Positions 17,392-25,913 of a DNA stretch of 64,000 nt are shown piece after piece. Positions within the stretch are counted from its first letter, which is position 1. Every line of letters starts with the position of its first letter. The notes below the pieces were generated by a model. The model ran no database searches. It was not told where the DNA came from and saw only the letters and a program-made list of their open reading frames with translations. The DNA is taken from the NCBI RefSeq assembly GCF_009915155.1, contig NZ_JAABLM010000013.1, forward strand, positions 1 through 64,000, written 5' to 3'. A program made the position numbers and the translations under genes. This stretch comes from Flavobacterium ichthyis. Lineage in GTDB: Bacteria > Bacteroidota > Bacteroidia > Flavobacteriales > Flavobacteriaceae.

Positions 17392-17881
17392 CTTCATTTT
17401 CAATAGTGTTTTGTTCGTTTGTAATGGTTTGAATCCAGTTAGCATCGTTGCCGCCGGTTCGGGTAACATCGGTTAAAGAAAAATTCATTTTATAGCCACA
17501 AGCACGTGAAACGTAAATTTGCATTCTTGAATAATCGATAGTTAAAGTGTCGGTATTTTGTTGTGAAGAACCGTTGAAATTAGTCAAAATATAAGTGGTT
17601 ACATCGCTGTCTAAACGAAGTGGCAAGGCAATAGAATTTGCATTTGTTAAAAAACGTGCTTCGCCTTCACTTTCCGGATTAAAAACCAATCTGTTTTCTT
17701 CAGATATTTCTCTGGCAGAAAAATTTGTCAGGTTTTTGGCAACAGAAGAATTGGTTTGATCAAAAAAATTAATCACTAATCGTGGCGTTGTTGGTGTACT
17801 TTCGGCACAAATATCATCTTTCTCACAACCCGAAAGGATTGCTAAAAAAAGAAGTCCCAAAAAAGTTAAATATTTTTTCAT
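17363..17881 (-). CDS. DUF6452-like lipoprotein
   Basis: A 172-residue protein with a lipoprotein signal peptide and lipobox (LAILSGC, Cys at about residue 19), followed by CEKDDICAES. It resembles the Bacteroidota family I recognise as DUF6452. The ATG at 17881 is chosen because the longer reading (17947) would bury the signal peptide inside the rlmD gene. It begins 7 bp after the rlmD stop and overlaps the DUF6048-like gene downstream. The trio rlmD-DUF6452-DUF6048 looks like one transcription unit. The function is unknown; an outer-membrane location is inferred. Confidence 0.75.
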   Translation of the reverse strand: MKKYLTFLGLLFLAILSGCEKDDICAESTPTTPRLVINFFDQTNSSVAKNLTNFSAREISEENRLVFNPESEGEARFLTNANSIALPLRLDSDVTTYILTNFNGSSQQNTDTLTIDYSRMQIYVSRACGYKMNFSLTDVTRTGGNDANWIQTITNEQNTIENEDEAHLNFYF

Positions 17882-17888
17882 TTTGACA

Positions 17889-19301
17889 TTAGCGTTTTTC
17901 CAAAAGTACAACATTTTCCACGTGATGCGTTTGCGGAAACATATCAACCGGACGAACTTTTACCACTTTGTACCTTTCATCCATTAATGCCAAATCTCGT
18001 GCTTGTGTCGCCGAACTGCAACTTACATACACAATTTTTTCGGCGCCAATATTTAAAATTTGAGCCACAACGTCTTTGTGCATGCCGTCTCGTGGTGGAT
18101 CAGTAATAATTACATCAGGTTTACCATGTTGGGCAATAAAAGCGTCATTAAAAACTTCTTTCATATCACCAACGAAAAATTCGCAGTTGGTAATATTGTT
18201 ACGTTTAGCATTTTCTTTGGCATCAGCAATTGCCTCGGGAACAGCTTCTACACCAATTACTTTTTTGGCTTTTTTCGATACAAATTGTGCAATCGTTCCG
18301 GTTCCGGTGTAAAGATCGTAAACTAATTCAGTTCCGGTTAAGCCAGCAAAATCGCGGGTAATTTTGTATAATTCATAGGCTTGCTCGGAATTAGTTTGGT
18401 AAAAAGATTTAGCATTAATGCTAAATTTCAACCCTTCCATTTCTTCCAAAATATAATCTCTACCTTTATACAGTATCACATTTTGGTCGTAAATTGTATC
18501 ATTTGCTTTGCTGTTAATCACGTATTGCAACGAAGTGATATTTGGAAATTTCTCCAATAAAAAATCAAGCAAAGCTTCACGTTGCGGTTTGTTATCTTCA
18601 AAAAACTGAATTAAAACCATGATTTCTCCGGTTGAAGCCGTACGAATCATCAGCGTTCTCAGTAAACCTTCGTGATTTCTAGGATTGAAAAACGCTAAAT
18701 GATGTTCATTAGCATAATCTCTGATGCTGTTTCTAATGGCATTTGAAGGATCTTGTTGTAAAAAACATTCGGTTACATCAAGAATTTTGTCCCACATTTT
18801 TGGGATGTGAAAACCAAGTGCATTTTTATTGTCGAGTGCTTCACCGCTTTCAATTTCTTTTTCGGTCATCCATCGTGCGTTCGAAAAAGAAAATTCCATT
18901 TTATTTCTGTAAAAAAATTGTTTTGCAGAACCTAAAATCGGGTCAAATTCGGGTAAATCAATTTTTCCAATTCTTTTTAAATGGTTAAAAACTTCGTTAT
19001 TTTTATAATAAAGTTGCTTTTCGTAAGTCATATTTTGCCACTTACAACCTCCGCAAGCGCCAAAATGCTGACAAACAGGCTCAATTCTATCTTCGGAGAA
19101 TTTTTTTATAGCAATGGCTTTTCCTTCGTAATACGCTTTTCGTTTTTTAAAAGTTTGCACATCTACCACATCTCCCGGAACCACATTTGGAATAAAAATT
19201 ACTTTTCCATCCGGAGCTTTCGCAACCGAAACTCCTTTGGCTCCAGCATCGAGAACTTTAATATCTTCAAAAATTATCCTATCAGTTTTTTTTCTTCCCA
19301 T
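17889..19301 (-). CDS. rlmD: 23S rRNA (uracil-1939-C5)-methyltransferase
   Basis: A 470-residue RNA m5U methyltransferase of the RlmD/RumA family. It has an N-terminal TRAM domain (about residues 5-70), a 4Fe-4S cluster site whose first cysteines are in CQHFGACGGCKWQ, the SAM site DLYTGTGTIAQF, DPPRDGMH and the nucleophile loop VYVSCSSAT, which contains the catalytic cysteine. Length and cluster cysteines favour RlmD over TrmA. It is first in a minus-strand group with two exported proteins of unknown function, an unexpected pairing for an rRNA enzyme. Confidence 0.92.
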   Translation of the reverse strand: MGRKKTDRIIFEDIKVLDAGAKGVSVAKAPDGKVIFIPNVVPGDVVDVQTFKKRKAYYEGKAIAIKKFSEDRIEPVCQHFGACGGCKWQNMTYEKQLYYKNNEVFNHLKRIGKIDLPEFDPILGSAKQFFYRNKMEFSFSNARWMTEKEIESGEALDNKNALGFHIPKMWDKILDVTECFLQQDPSNAIRNSIRDYANEHHLAFFNPRNHEGLLRTLMIRTASTGEIMVLIQFFEDNKPQREALLDFLLEKFPNITSLQYVINSKANDTIYDQNVILYKGRDYILEEMEGLKFSINAKSFYQTNSEQAYELYKITRDFAGLTGTELVYDLYTGTGTIAQFVSKKAKKVIGVEAVPEAIADAKENAKRNNITNCEFFVGDMKEVFNDAFIAQHGKPDVIITDPPRDGMHKDVVAQILNIGAEKIVYVSCSSATQARDLALMDERYKVVKVRPVDMFPQTHHVENVVLLEKR

Positions 19302-19480
19302 GGCGCAAAAGTAAGTGTTTTAATTGAAATTTTTGGTAAATAAAAGCACACATACGCAAGTATTCTTTCAGGTTAAAATTATGATAATCCCGAATTGCAA
19401 AATAAAAATAATTTATAGGAAAACATTAAATTATTTTTTCCAAACCTAAAACGTTGTAAGGATATCGAAACTGCTTGACA

Positions 19481-19810
19481 ATGATTTTCGTAAATATATT
19501 TTTACTAAAATATAATGTTGTGGCGAAATCTATTCTTTCAAACGAAACAAAAACAGAGCTTATTGCTGCCATTTTTCAGCTGGTGCAAAATCTTCGTGCG
19601 GAGAAATCAAATTACATTGAACTTTGGCTTTACAGGAATGGAATCCGTGGCATTTTAATAGACGATAACGCCAGTGATTTTTTTTTAACAATAGGAAACT
19701 CTGGTTATCATGCTGTTTTATCAAGAAAATTAAAACTGTATCACCATACCTCAGAACAAGAAATTATGATAATTGTTGAGGAAGCATTTTCTTATTTCCC
19801 ACCAGCTTGA
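19481..19810 (+). CDS. Hypothetical protein, 109 residues
   Basis: A soluble protein of 109 residues from an ATG at 19481; the frame can be extended two codons to a TTG. It has a short hydrophobic N-terminus (IFVNIFLL) that is not a convincing signal peptide, then mixed alpha/beta sequence with [22 protein letters not shown] recognise no family. It overlaps none of its neighbours and is followed 46 bp later by the DUF2200 gene on the same strand. An internal GTG start before [10 protein letters not shown] is also possible. Confidence that it is expressed is moderate. Confidence 0.5.
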   Translation: MIFVNIFLLKYNVVAKSILSNETKTELIAAIFQLVQNLRAEKSNYIELWLYRNGIRGILIDDNASDFFLTIGNSGYHAVLSRKLKLYHHTSEQEIMIIVEEAFSYFPPA

Positions 19811-19856
19811 TTTTTTTTATAAAATCACTACATTTATGGTTACAAAATTAATTTTT

Positions 19857-20207
19857 ATGCAAAATACGAAAGTGTTCACCATGGCATTTGCGTCAGTTTA
19901 TCCACATTATATTGCGAAAGCCGAGAAGAAAAACCGTACGAAATATGAAGTTGATTCTATTATTTTTTGGTTGACAGGTTATGATCAGAAGATGCTGGAT
20001 AAAATTTTGGAGAACAAAACTAACTTTGAAACTTTTTTTAATGAAGCTCCAAAATTAAATCCAAATGTTGATAAGATTACCGGCGTGATTTGCGGTTACC
20101 GTGTAGAAGAAATCGAAAATCCGTTGATGCAGAAAATTCGGTATCTAGATAAATTAATTGATGAATTGGCCAAAGGCAAGAGTATGGAAAAAATTTTGCG
20201 GAGTTAA
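19857..20207 (+). CDS. DUF2200 family protein
   Basis: A 116-residue soluble protein with the family hallmarks [72 protein letters not shown]2200 is a widespread small family of unknown function, frequently one per genome. The ATG at 19857 reproduces the usual N-terminus; upstream in-frame ATG and TTG codons would only add sequence that overlaps the previous gene. The family assignment is secure; the function is not known. Confidence 0.85.
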   Translation: MQNTKVFTMAFASVYPHYIAKAEKKNRTKYEVDSIIFWLTGYDQKMLDKILENKTNFETFFNEAPKLNPNVDKITGVICGYRVEEIENPLMQKIRYLDKLIDELAKGKSMEKILRS

Positions 20208-20291
20208 AAGATTACGTAAAATTCAATTTTATTGTTGTAATGATGTTGTCGTTTTGAAACCATAAATTTATATTTCTAAAAAAATATTGTT

Positions 20292-20462
20292 ATGGAAAAT
20301 TCAGAAAAAAATCAAAAAGATGAACGGGAAAAAGCTAATAATGGCGATTGGAACAAACAACGGGACGAATCCGAAACGCAAAGCGAGGGTTACGACGGAG
20401 AAAACAAGAACGATAATAGTGGAGGAGCCGGAAGCACCGGAAGTGCAGCTACTAACAGTTAA
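20292..20462 (+). CDS. Small hydrophilic, Gly/Asn/Glu-rich protein (56 residues)
   Basis: An ATG at 20292 opens a 56-residue frame reading MENSEKNQKDEREKANNGDW and ending in GGAGSTGSAATNS. It is almost free of hydrophobic residues and probably disordered. Short proteins of this composition are often general-stress or desiccation proteins, but I recognise no family. A strong terminator begins 4 nt after the stop, which supports a genuine short transcript. The longer frame in another register (20287-20538) is poorer: it starts on TTG, has no start signal and runs through the terminator. Confidence 0.6.
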   Translation: MENSEKNQKDEREKANNGDWNKQRDESETQSEGYDGENKNDNSGGAGSTGSAATNS

Positions 20463-20465
20463 ATT

Positions 20466-20491
20466 ATTCCCTGCAATGCAGGGAATTTTTT
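20466..20491 (+). terminator. Rho-independent terminator of the 56-residue gene
   Basis: ATTCCCTGC (20466-20474) pairs with GCAGGGAAT (20478-20486), 3-nt loop, followed by a T-run to 20491. Confidence 0.9.
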
Positions 20492-20581
20492 ATGCAAATA
20501 ATTACAACAATAAACCCGATAATTTTATAAATTCGTAATCATTGTTTCAGTAAAAATAAAAACCAAACGATAAAGCTACCC

Positions 20582-22486
20582 ATGCAAACCATTCCATTCA
20601 GCTTATTTACTGATTTCGACATTAATCTTTTTAATTCGGGAAAACATTTCCGGTTGTACGAAAAATTTGGAGCACATATTATAGAAGTCGCAAATACTTT
20701 AGGTGTTTACTTTGCGGTTTGGGCACCTTCGGCAAAAAAAGTTTCGGTCGTTGGCGATTTTAATTATTGGAATGATGAGCAAAATCCGCTGTTGGTTCGT
20801 TGGGATAATTCCGGCATTTGGGAAGGATTTGTGCCAAACGCCAAAAAAGGTGAGAAGTATAAATTCAAAATTTTTTCTAACCACAATAATTACATTGTAG
20901 AAAAATCCGATCCTTACGCTATTTTTTGCGAAAATGCTCCCGGAACCGCTTCCATCATTTGGGATTTTCCGCATCAATGGACTGATGATTTTTGGATGCA
21001 AGATCGTATCAATCGAAATAATCTCAACAAACCTTTTTCTATTTACGAAGTTCACTTGGCTTCTTGGCGAAAAAAAGTTGACGAAAATCGCTCGCTCACG
21101 TATCGCGAACACGCGGAAGAATTGGTAAACTATGTCAAAAAAACCGGATTTACCCACGTAGAATTAATGCCAATTATGGAATATCCCTACGAACCTTCGT
21201 GGGGTTATCAAATCACGGGATATTTTGCGCCAACGTCGCGTTTTGGAAATCCTGAAGATTTTATGGCGTTGATTGATGCGTTTCATCAGGCGGAAATTGG
21301 CGTGATTCTCGATTGGGTTCCTTCACATTTTCCGGAAGACGAACACGGTTTGGGGTATTTTGACGGTTCGCATTTGTACGAACATCCTGATAGAAAAAAA
21401 GGTTATCATCCGGATTGGAAAAGTTTGATTTTTAATTATGGCAGAAATCAAGTTCGGTCGTTTTTAATAAGCAATGCCGCTTTTTGGATGGAAAAATATC
21501 ATATTGATGCGCTTCGGGTGGATGCCGTCGCTTCCATGTTGTATCTCGATTACTCAAGGGAAGATGGCGAATGGGAACCAAATATTTTTGGTGGAAGAGA
21601 AAACCTCGAAGCCATTTCTTTTTTGCAAGAATTAAATACAGAATTGTACCAAAGTTTCCCAGGAATCCAAACCATTGCCGAAGAAAGCACGTCTTTCCCG
21701 ATGGTTTCAAAACCCGTTTTTATGGGCGGTTTAGGATTTGGAATGAAATGGATGATGGGTTGGATGCACGACACACTTCAATATTTTAAAAAAGAAGGCA
21801 TCCATAGAAAATACCACCAAAACGAACTCACATTTAGCATGACTTATGCATTTACCGAAAATTTTATGTTGCCACTCTCTCACGATGAAGTGGTTTATGG
21901 CAAAAAATCAATTTTTGGGAGAATGCCTGGCGATGAATGGCAAAAATTTGCCAATTTACGCTTGTTGTATTCTTATATGTTCACGCATCCGGGAGCGAAA
22001 TTACTTTTTATGGGAAGCGAATTTGCCCAAAGTGCGGAATGGAATTTTCAGCAAAGTTTGGATTGGCATTTGTTATCATACGATTTTCACGAGGGAATTC
22101 AAACTTTGGTGACGGAGTTAAATTTTTTGTACCAAAACGAACCGGCTATGTACGAGAAGCAATTTTCGCATGAAGGATTTGAGTGGATTAACTATCAAGA
22201 CCACGAACATTCAGTTTTGGCGTTTATCAGAAAAGGAAATCTTCCGGAAAATAATTTGGTGATTGTGTGTAACTTAACGCCAATGGTTCGGGAAAATTAC
22301 CGTATAGGTTTTCCTTCAAATGGAAATTGGCAATTGCTTTTTAATAGTGACGCGAGTCAATTTTGCGGAAGCGAAATCAGTCAAAATAAAATTAAAATTG
22401 AAGAAATTCCATGGGACGGAAAATATTTTTCGGCAGCATTAACTTTGCCGGCTTTATCGTTGATGGTTTTTAAAGTGAAAGCATAA
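20582..22486 (+). CDS. glgB: 1,4-alpha-glucan branching enzyme
   Basis: A 634-residue GH13 enzyme that makes alpha-1,6 branches in glycogen. It has an N-terminal CBM48 domain (about residues 20-110, with FAVWAPSAKKVSVVGDFNYW) and a (beta/alpha)8 barrel. The nucleophile is in ALRVDAVASMLY (Asp314), the acid/base region in TIAEES (about 367) and the transition-state Asp in PLSHDEVVYGK. A C-terminal all-beta domain follows. The GH31 alpha-glucosidase gene starts 96 bp downstream on the same strand; no glgA or glgC is in the window. The length is normal for the short GlgB type without the N1 domain. Confidence 0.93.
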   Translation: MQTIPFSLFTDFDINLFNSGKHFRLYEKFGAHIIEVANTLGVYFAVWAPSAKKVSVVGDFNYWNDEQNPLLVRWDNSGIWEGFVPNAKKGEKYKFKIFSNHNNYIVEKSDPYAIFCENAPGTASIIWDFPHQWTDDFWMQDRINRNNLNKPFSIYEVHLASWRKKVDENRSLTYREHAEELVNYVKKTGFTHVELMPIMEYPYEPSWGYQITGYFAPTSRFGNPEDFMALIDAFHQAEIGVILDWVPSHFPEDEHGLGYFDGSHLYEHPDRKKGYHPDWKSLIFNYGRNQVRSFLISNAAFWMEKYHIDALRVDAVASMLYLDYSREDGEWEPNIFGGRENLEAISFLQELNTELYQSFPGIQTIAEESTSFPMVSKPVFMGGLGFGMKWMMGWMHDTLQYFKKEGIHRKYHQNELTFSMTYAFTENFMLPLSHDEVVYGKKSIFGRMPGDEWQKFANLRLLYSYMFTHPGAKLLFMGSEFAQSAEWNFQQSLDWHLLSYDFHEGIQTLVTELNFLYQNEPAMYEKQFSHEGFEWINYQDHEHSVLAFIRKGNLPENNLVIVCNLTPMVRENYRIGFPSNGNWQLLFNSDASQFCGSEISQNKIKIEEIPWDGKYFSAALTLPALSLMVFKVKA

Positions 22487-22581
22487 CAATCAACAATAAC
22501 GTTTTCGTGAAAAAATATAAAAAATATTGGTGATGGCGTGAAAACTTGGTAAGTTTGAACCGTTCCAAAGCAAGAAAAAAT

Positions 22582-24981
22582 ATGATTACAAATACCGAAT
22601 TAGAACACAAAGGAGATCTTTTTCCTTCCAAAATAATTAATTTTGAACGAGACGGCGACAGCGTTTTTTTCTATTCTGAAAATAACGTGGTGCTTAAAAT
22701 TACAGTTTTAAGAGACAGTCTTTTTCGTTTTCGATTTACCACAAAAGGCTATTTTAATGCCGATTTTTCTTACGCTATTGATGAAAATCATACAAGAGGT
22801 TTTAACAAATTAGAAGTTTCCGAAGACGAAAATTTTTACTTCATCACCACCAGCAAAGTGATTTGTGAAGTAGGTAAAAAGGACATGAAACACCGCCTTT
22901 TAGATGTGGAAAATAATGTAATTCTCGAAGATGAACTTGGATTTCATTGGGAAGAAATGTACGAATACGGCGGAAATGTGGTGAAAATGAGTAAAATTTC
23001 AAAAGACGGTGAAAGTTTTTATGGATTAGGCGACAAAGCCACTCATTTAAATTTAAAAGGCAAAAGATTAGAAAATTGGGCAACTGATCAATACGCATTT
23101 TCTAAAGATCAGGAACCTTTGTATAAATCAGTTCCTTTCTACATTGGATTAAAAGACAAAAAAGCTTACGGTGTTTTTTTTGACAACACTTTTAGAACTT
23201 ATTTTGATTTTGCTCACGAGCGAAGAAATGTAACCAGTTTTTGGGCCGAAGGAGGAGAGATGAATTATTATTTTTTCTACGGTCCGGAAATGCAAGATGT
23301 GGTTACTTCATACACGGATTTAACTGGAAAACCTGAATTACCGCCACTTTGGGCTTTAGGTTATCACCAATGTAAATGGAGTTATTATCCGGAAGCAAAA
23401 GTGAAAGAAATAGCCGGAAAATTCCGCGAACTGCAAATTCCTTGTGACGGAATTTATCTTGACATCGATTATATGGATGGTTTTAGATGTTTTACATGGA
23501 ACAAAGATTATTTTCCAGACCCGAAAAAAATGGTGGCCGAATTGGCGGAAGACGGTTTTAAAACCATAGTAATAATTGATCCCGGGATCAAAATTGACCG
23601 AGATTATTGGGTTTATAACGAAGGAATTGAAAACGATTATTTTTGCAAAAGAGCCGATGGACCTTTGATGAAAGGGAAAGTTTGGCCAGGAGAATGTAAT
23701 TTTCCGGATTATACCAATCCAGAGGTAAGACAATGGTGGGCTGGTTTATTTAAAGAATTAATTAGTGAAATAGGAGTGAAAGGCGTTTGGAATGATATGA
23801 ATGAACCAGCGGTGATGGAAGTTCCAACTAAAACTTTTCCATTAGACGTTCGTCATGATTACGACGGAAATCCTTGCAGTCACAGAAAAGCACATAATAT
23901 TTACGGAACCCAAATGGCTCGCGCAACGTACGAAGGCGTGAAAAAATTCGCCTATCCGAAACGTCCTTTTGTCATTACACGTTCGGCTTATTCTGGTGCG
24001 CAAAAATATACGTCATCTTGGACGGGAGATAACGTAGCAAGTTGGGAACATCTTTGGATTGCCAATATTCAAATGCAGCGAATGTCACTTTCCGGAATGG
24101 GTTTTACAGGTTCTGATATTGGTGGATTTGCCGAACAGCCTTCCGGCGAATTATATGCCAGATGGATTCAATTAGGCGTTTTTCATCCTTTTTGCCGAAC
24201 ACATTCTTCCGGACATCATGGAGAACAAGAACCTTGGGCTTTTGACGAAGAAGTTATCAATATCACCAGAAAATTTGTGAATCTTCGGTACCAATTATTA
24301 CCTTATTTGTACACCATGTTTTACCAATATATTTCCGAAGGAATTCCAATGCTGAAACCTTTGGTGTATTTTGACCAACAAGATCCGCAAACGCACTATC
24401 GCACTGACGAATTTATTTTTGGAAACCAAATTTTAGTTTGCCCAATTTTGGAACCCAATTCAAAAGGAAGACGCATGTACATTCCGGCTGGCGAATGGTA
24501 TAATTATTGGACAAGCGAAAAAGTTTCGGGCGGCAAAGAAATTTGGGTTGACAGCCAATACGATGAAATTCCAGTATTTGTAAAAAGCGGTGCAATAATC
24601 CCGAAGTATCCCGTTCAGCAATATGTGGGTGAAAAAGATTTTGACGAAGTTACGCTCGAGGTTTATTTTAAATCAGGAAAAGAAACTTCAGTAGTATATG
24701 AAGATGCTCAAGATGGTTATGATTATGCCAAAGGCAGATACAGTTTAAGAACGTTTAAACTTACCGGAAAAGAAAACGAATTAATCATTACCCAACATAA
24801 AGAAGGAAAATTTGTAACGGGATATCATTCATTTAAAATTAATCTGATAAATTTACCGTTCGAAATCAGATCAATTCAAATAGATAATGAAGAAGTGAGT
24901 ATTTTAGATCTGCAATCAGGAAATGATAATTTTTTAACAATAAATAAAGATTTTTCCGAATTACATATCATCGGAAATTAG
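22582..24981 (+). CDS. Glycoside hydrolase family 31 alpha-glucosidase
   Basis: A 799-residue soluble enzyme of GH31. The nucleophile is in GVWNDMNEP (Asp405) and the acid/base in SSWTGDNVASW (Asp483), with the N-terminal galactose-mutarotase-like domain (residues 1-220) before the barrel and beta domains after it. There is no signal peptide, so it acts in the cytoplasm. It probably releases glucose from malto-oligosaccharides made during glycogen turnover with the upstream glgB. The ATG at 22582 is preferred; an upstream GTG in frame adds 12 residues with no family match. Confidence 0.93.
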   Translation: MITNTELEHKGDLFPSKIINFERDGDSVFFYSENNVVLKITVLRDSLFRFRFTTKGYFNADFSYAIDENHTRGFNKLEVSEDENFYFITTSKVICEVGKKDMKHRLLDVENNVILEDELGFHWEEMYEYGGNVVKMSKISKDGESFYGLGDKATHLNLKGKRLENWATDQYAFSKDQEPLYKSVPFYIGLKDKKAYGVFFDNTFRTYFDFAHERRNVTSFWAEGGEMNYYFFYGPEMQDVVTSYTDLTGKPELPPLWALGYHQCKWSYYPEAKVKEIAGKFRELQIPCDGIYLDIDYMDGFRCFTWNKDYFPDPKKMVAELAEDGFKTIVIIDPGIKIDRDYWVYNEGIENDYFCKRADGPLMKGKVWPGECNFPDYTNPEVRQWWAGLFKELISEIGVKGVWNDMNEPAVMEVPTKTFPLDVRHDYDGNPCSHRKAHNIYGTQMARATYEGVKKFAYPKRPFVITRSAYSGAQKYTSSWTGDNVASWEHLWIANIQMQRMSLSGMGFTGSDIGGFAEQPSGELYARWIQLGVFHPFCRTHSSGHHGEQEPWAFDEEVINITRKFVNLRYQLLPYLYTMFYQYISEGIPMLKPLVYFDQQDPQTHYRTDEFIFGNQILVCPILEPNSKGRRMYIPAGEWYNYWTSEKVSGGKEIWVDSQYDEIPVFVKSGAIIPKYPVQQYVGEKDFDEVTLEVYFKSGKETSVVYEDAQDGYDYAKGRYSLRTFKLTGKENELIITQHKEGKFVTGYHSFKINLINLPFEIRSIQIDNEEVSILDLQSGNDNFLTINKDFSELHIIGN

Positions 24982-25014
24982 TAAATTTGATTATAAACCA
25001 TTTAAAAAAAAACA

Positions 25015-25833
25015 ATGAAAAGAAGGTATTTATTAATTCCGCTTGTACTTTTTGGAATTATTTATTCTTGTGCAACCAATCCATTTACAGGAAAAAGCAC
25101 TTTAGCATTAGTTCCGGATTCGCAAATTTTGCCTTCGGCATTTGCACAATATAACGAATTTTTGAAACAAAATAAAGTAGTTTCAGGCACCGCCGATGCT
25201 AACCGTGTGACAAGCGTTGGGACAAAAATTAAAAATGCGGCAGAAAAATATTTAGCGGCAACCGGAAATCAAGGTTATCTTAAAGACTATCAATGGGAAT
25301 ATAAATTGGTAGAAAGTAAAGAAGTAAACGCTTGGTGTATGCCAGGAGGGAAAATCGTTTTTTATACAGGAATTCTTCCTATCACTAAAGACGAAACTGG
25401 AATGGCAGTTGTAATGGGTCACGAAGTTGCCCACGCTTTGTTAAATCATGGGCAACAACGTATGAGTGCTGATGTTTTAACGCAGCTTGGAGCTGTTGGG
25501 GTTGGAGCGGCAACTGGCGGAAAAAGTCAAGCAACCCAAGATTTAGCGATGCAAGCCTACGGAGTTGGAGCACAATATGGAGCTTTATTACCATTTAGCC
25601 GAAAACATGAAAGTGAAGCAGACAAAGTGGGATTGACATTAATGGCAATTGCAGGTTATAATCCTGATGCTTCGATTGCTTTTTGGGAAAGAATGGCAGC
25701 AAATTCAGGTGGTGGAGCTCCACCAGAATTTATGAGTACGCATCCATCAAACCAAACCAGAATCGCTAATTTAAAAGCTTTGATTCCGGAAGCAAAAGCA
25801 GAAGCTGCAAAATATGGCGTGAAATTTAAATAG
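25015..25833 (+). CDS. M48 family zinc metallopeptidase, lipoprotein
   Basis: A 272-residue BepA/LoiP-like protease. It has a signal peptide with a lipobox (GIIYSCATN, Cys about residue 19), the zinc site HEVAHALLNH (His136, Glu137, His140) and the third ligand Glu in ESEADKVG. The length matches the compact M48C type without a TPR extension. Exported M48 proteases degrade misfolded outer-membrane proteins. It follows GH31 by 33 bp. A terminator hairpin stands after the stop. Confidence 0.9.
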   Translation: MKRRYLLIPLVLFGIIYSCATNPFTGKSTLALVPDSQILPSAFAQYNEFLKQNKVVSGTADANRVTSVGTKIKNAAEKYLAATGNQGYLKDYQWEYKLVESKEVNAWCMPGGKIVFYTGILPITKDETGMAVVMGHEVAHALLNHGQQRMSADVLTQLGAVGVGAATGGKSQATQDLAMQAYGVGAQYGALLPFSRKHESEADKVGLTLMAIAGYNPDASIAFWERMAANSGGGAPPEFMSTHPSNQTRIANLKALIPEAKAEAAKYGVKFK

Positions 25834-25862
25834 AACTTCACTTTCCATTAAATAAAAAATAA

Positions 25863-25870
25863 TATCTTCG
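25863..25870 (+). promoter_or_regulatory. Candidate -7 element overlapping the M48 terminator region
   Basis: TATCTTCG is one base off TAnnTTTG and lies 1 nt before the left arm of the terminator hairpin. It could drive the downstream MFS gene (ATG 25914) from inside the hairpin. The same TAATATCTTCG string appears before porQ at 30890-30899. It is weak: no -33 was identified. Confidence 0.35.
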
Positions 25871-25899
25871 AACCACGCTAAAAATGGCGTGGTTTTTTT
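25871..25899 (+). terminator. Terminator after the M48 protease gene
   Basis: AACCACGC (25871-25878) pairs with GCGTGGTT (25887-25894), 8-nt loop, followed by a T-run. It supports the downstream start at 25914 rather than 25884, which lies inside the hairpin. Confidence 0.85.
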
Positions 25900-25913
25900 A
25901 TTCTTCAAAATTT

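Noticed and set aside
20287..20538. An 83-codon frame starting on TTG
   Set aside because: It runs through a strong terminator and is out of frame with the ATG-started 56-residue gene, which has the better start and stop context.
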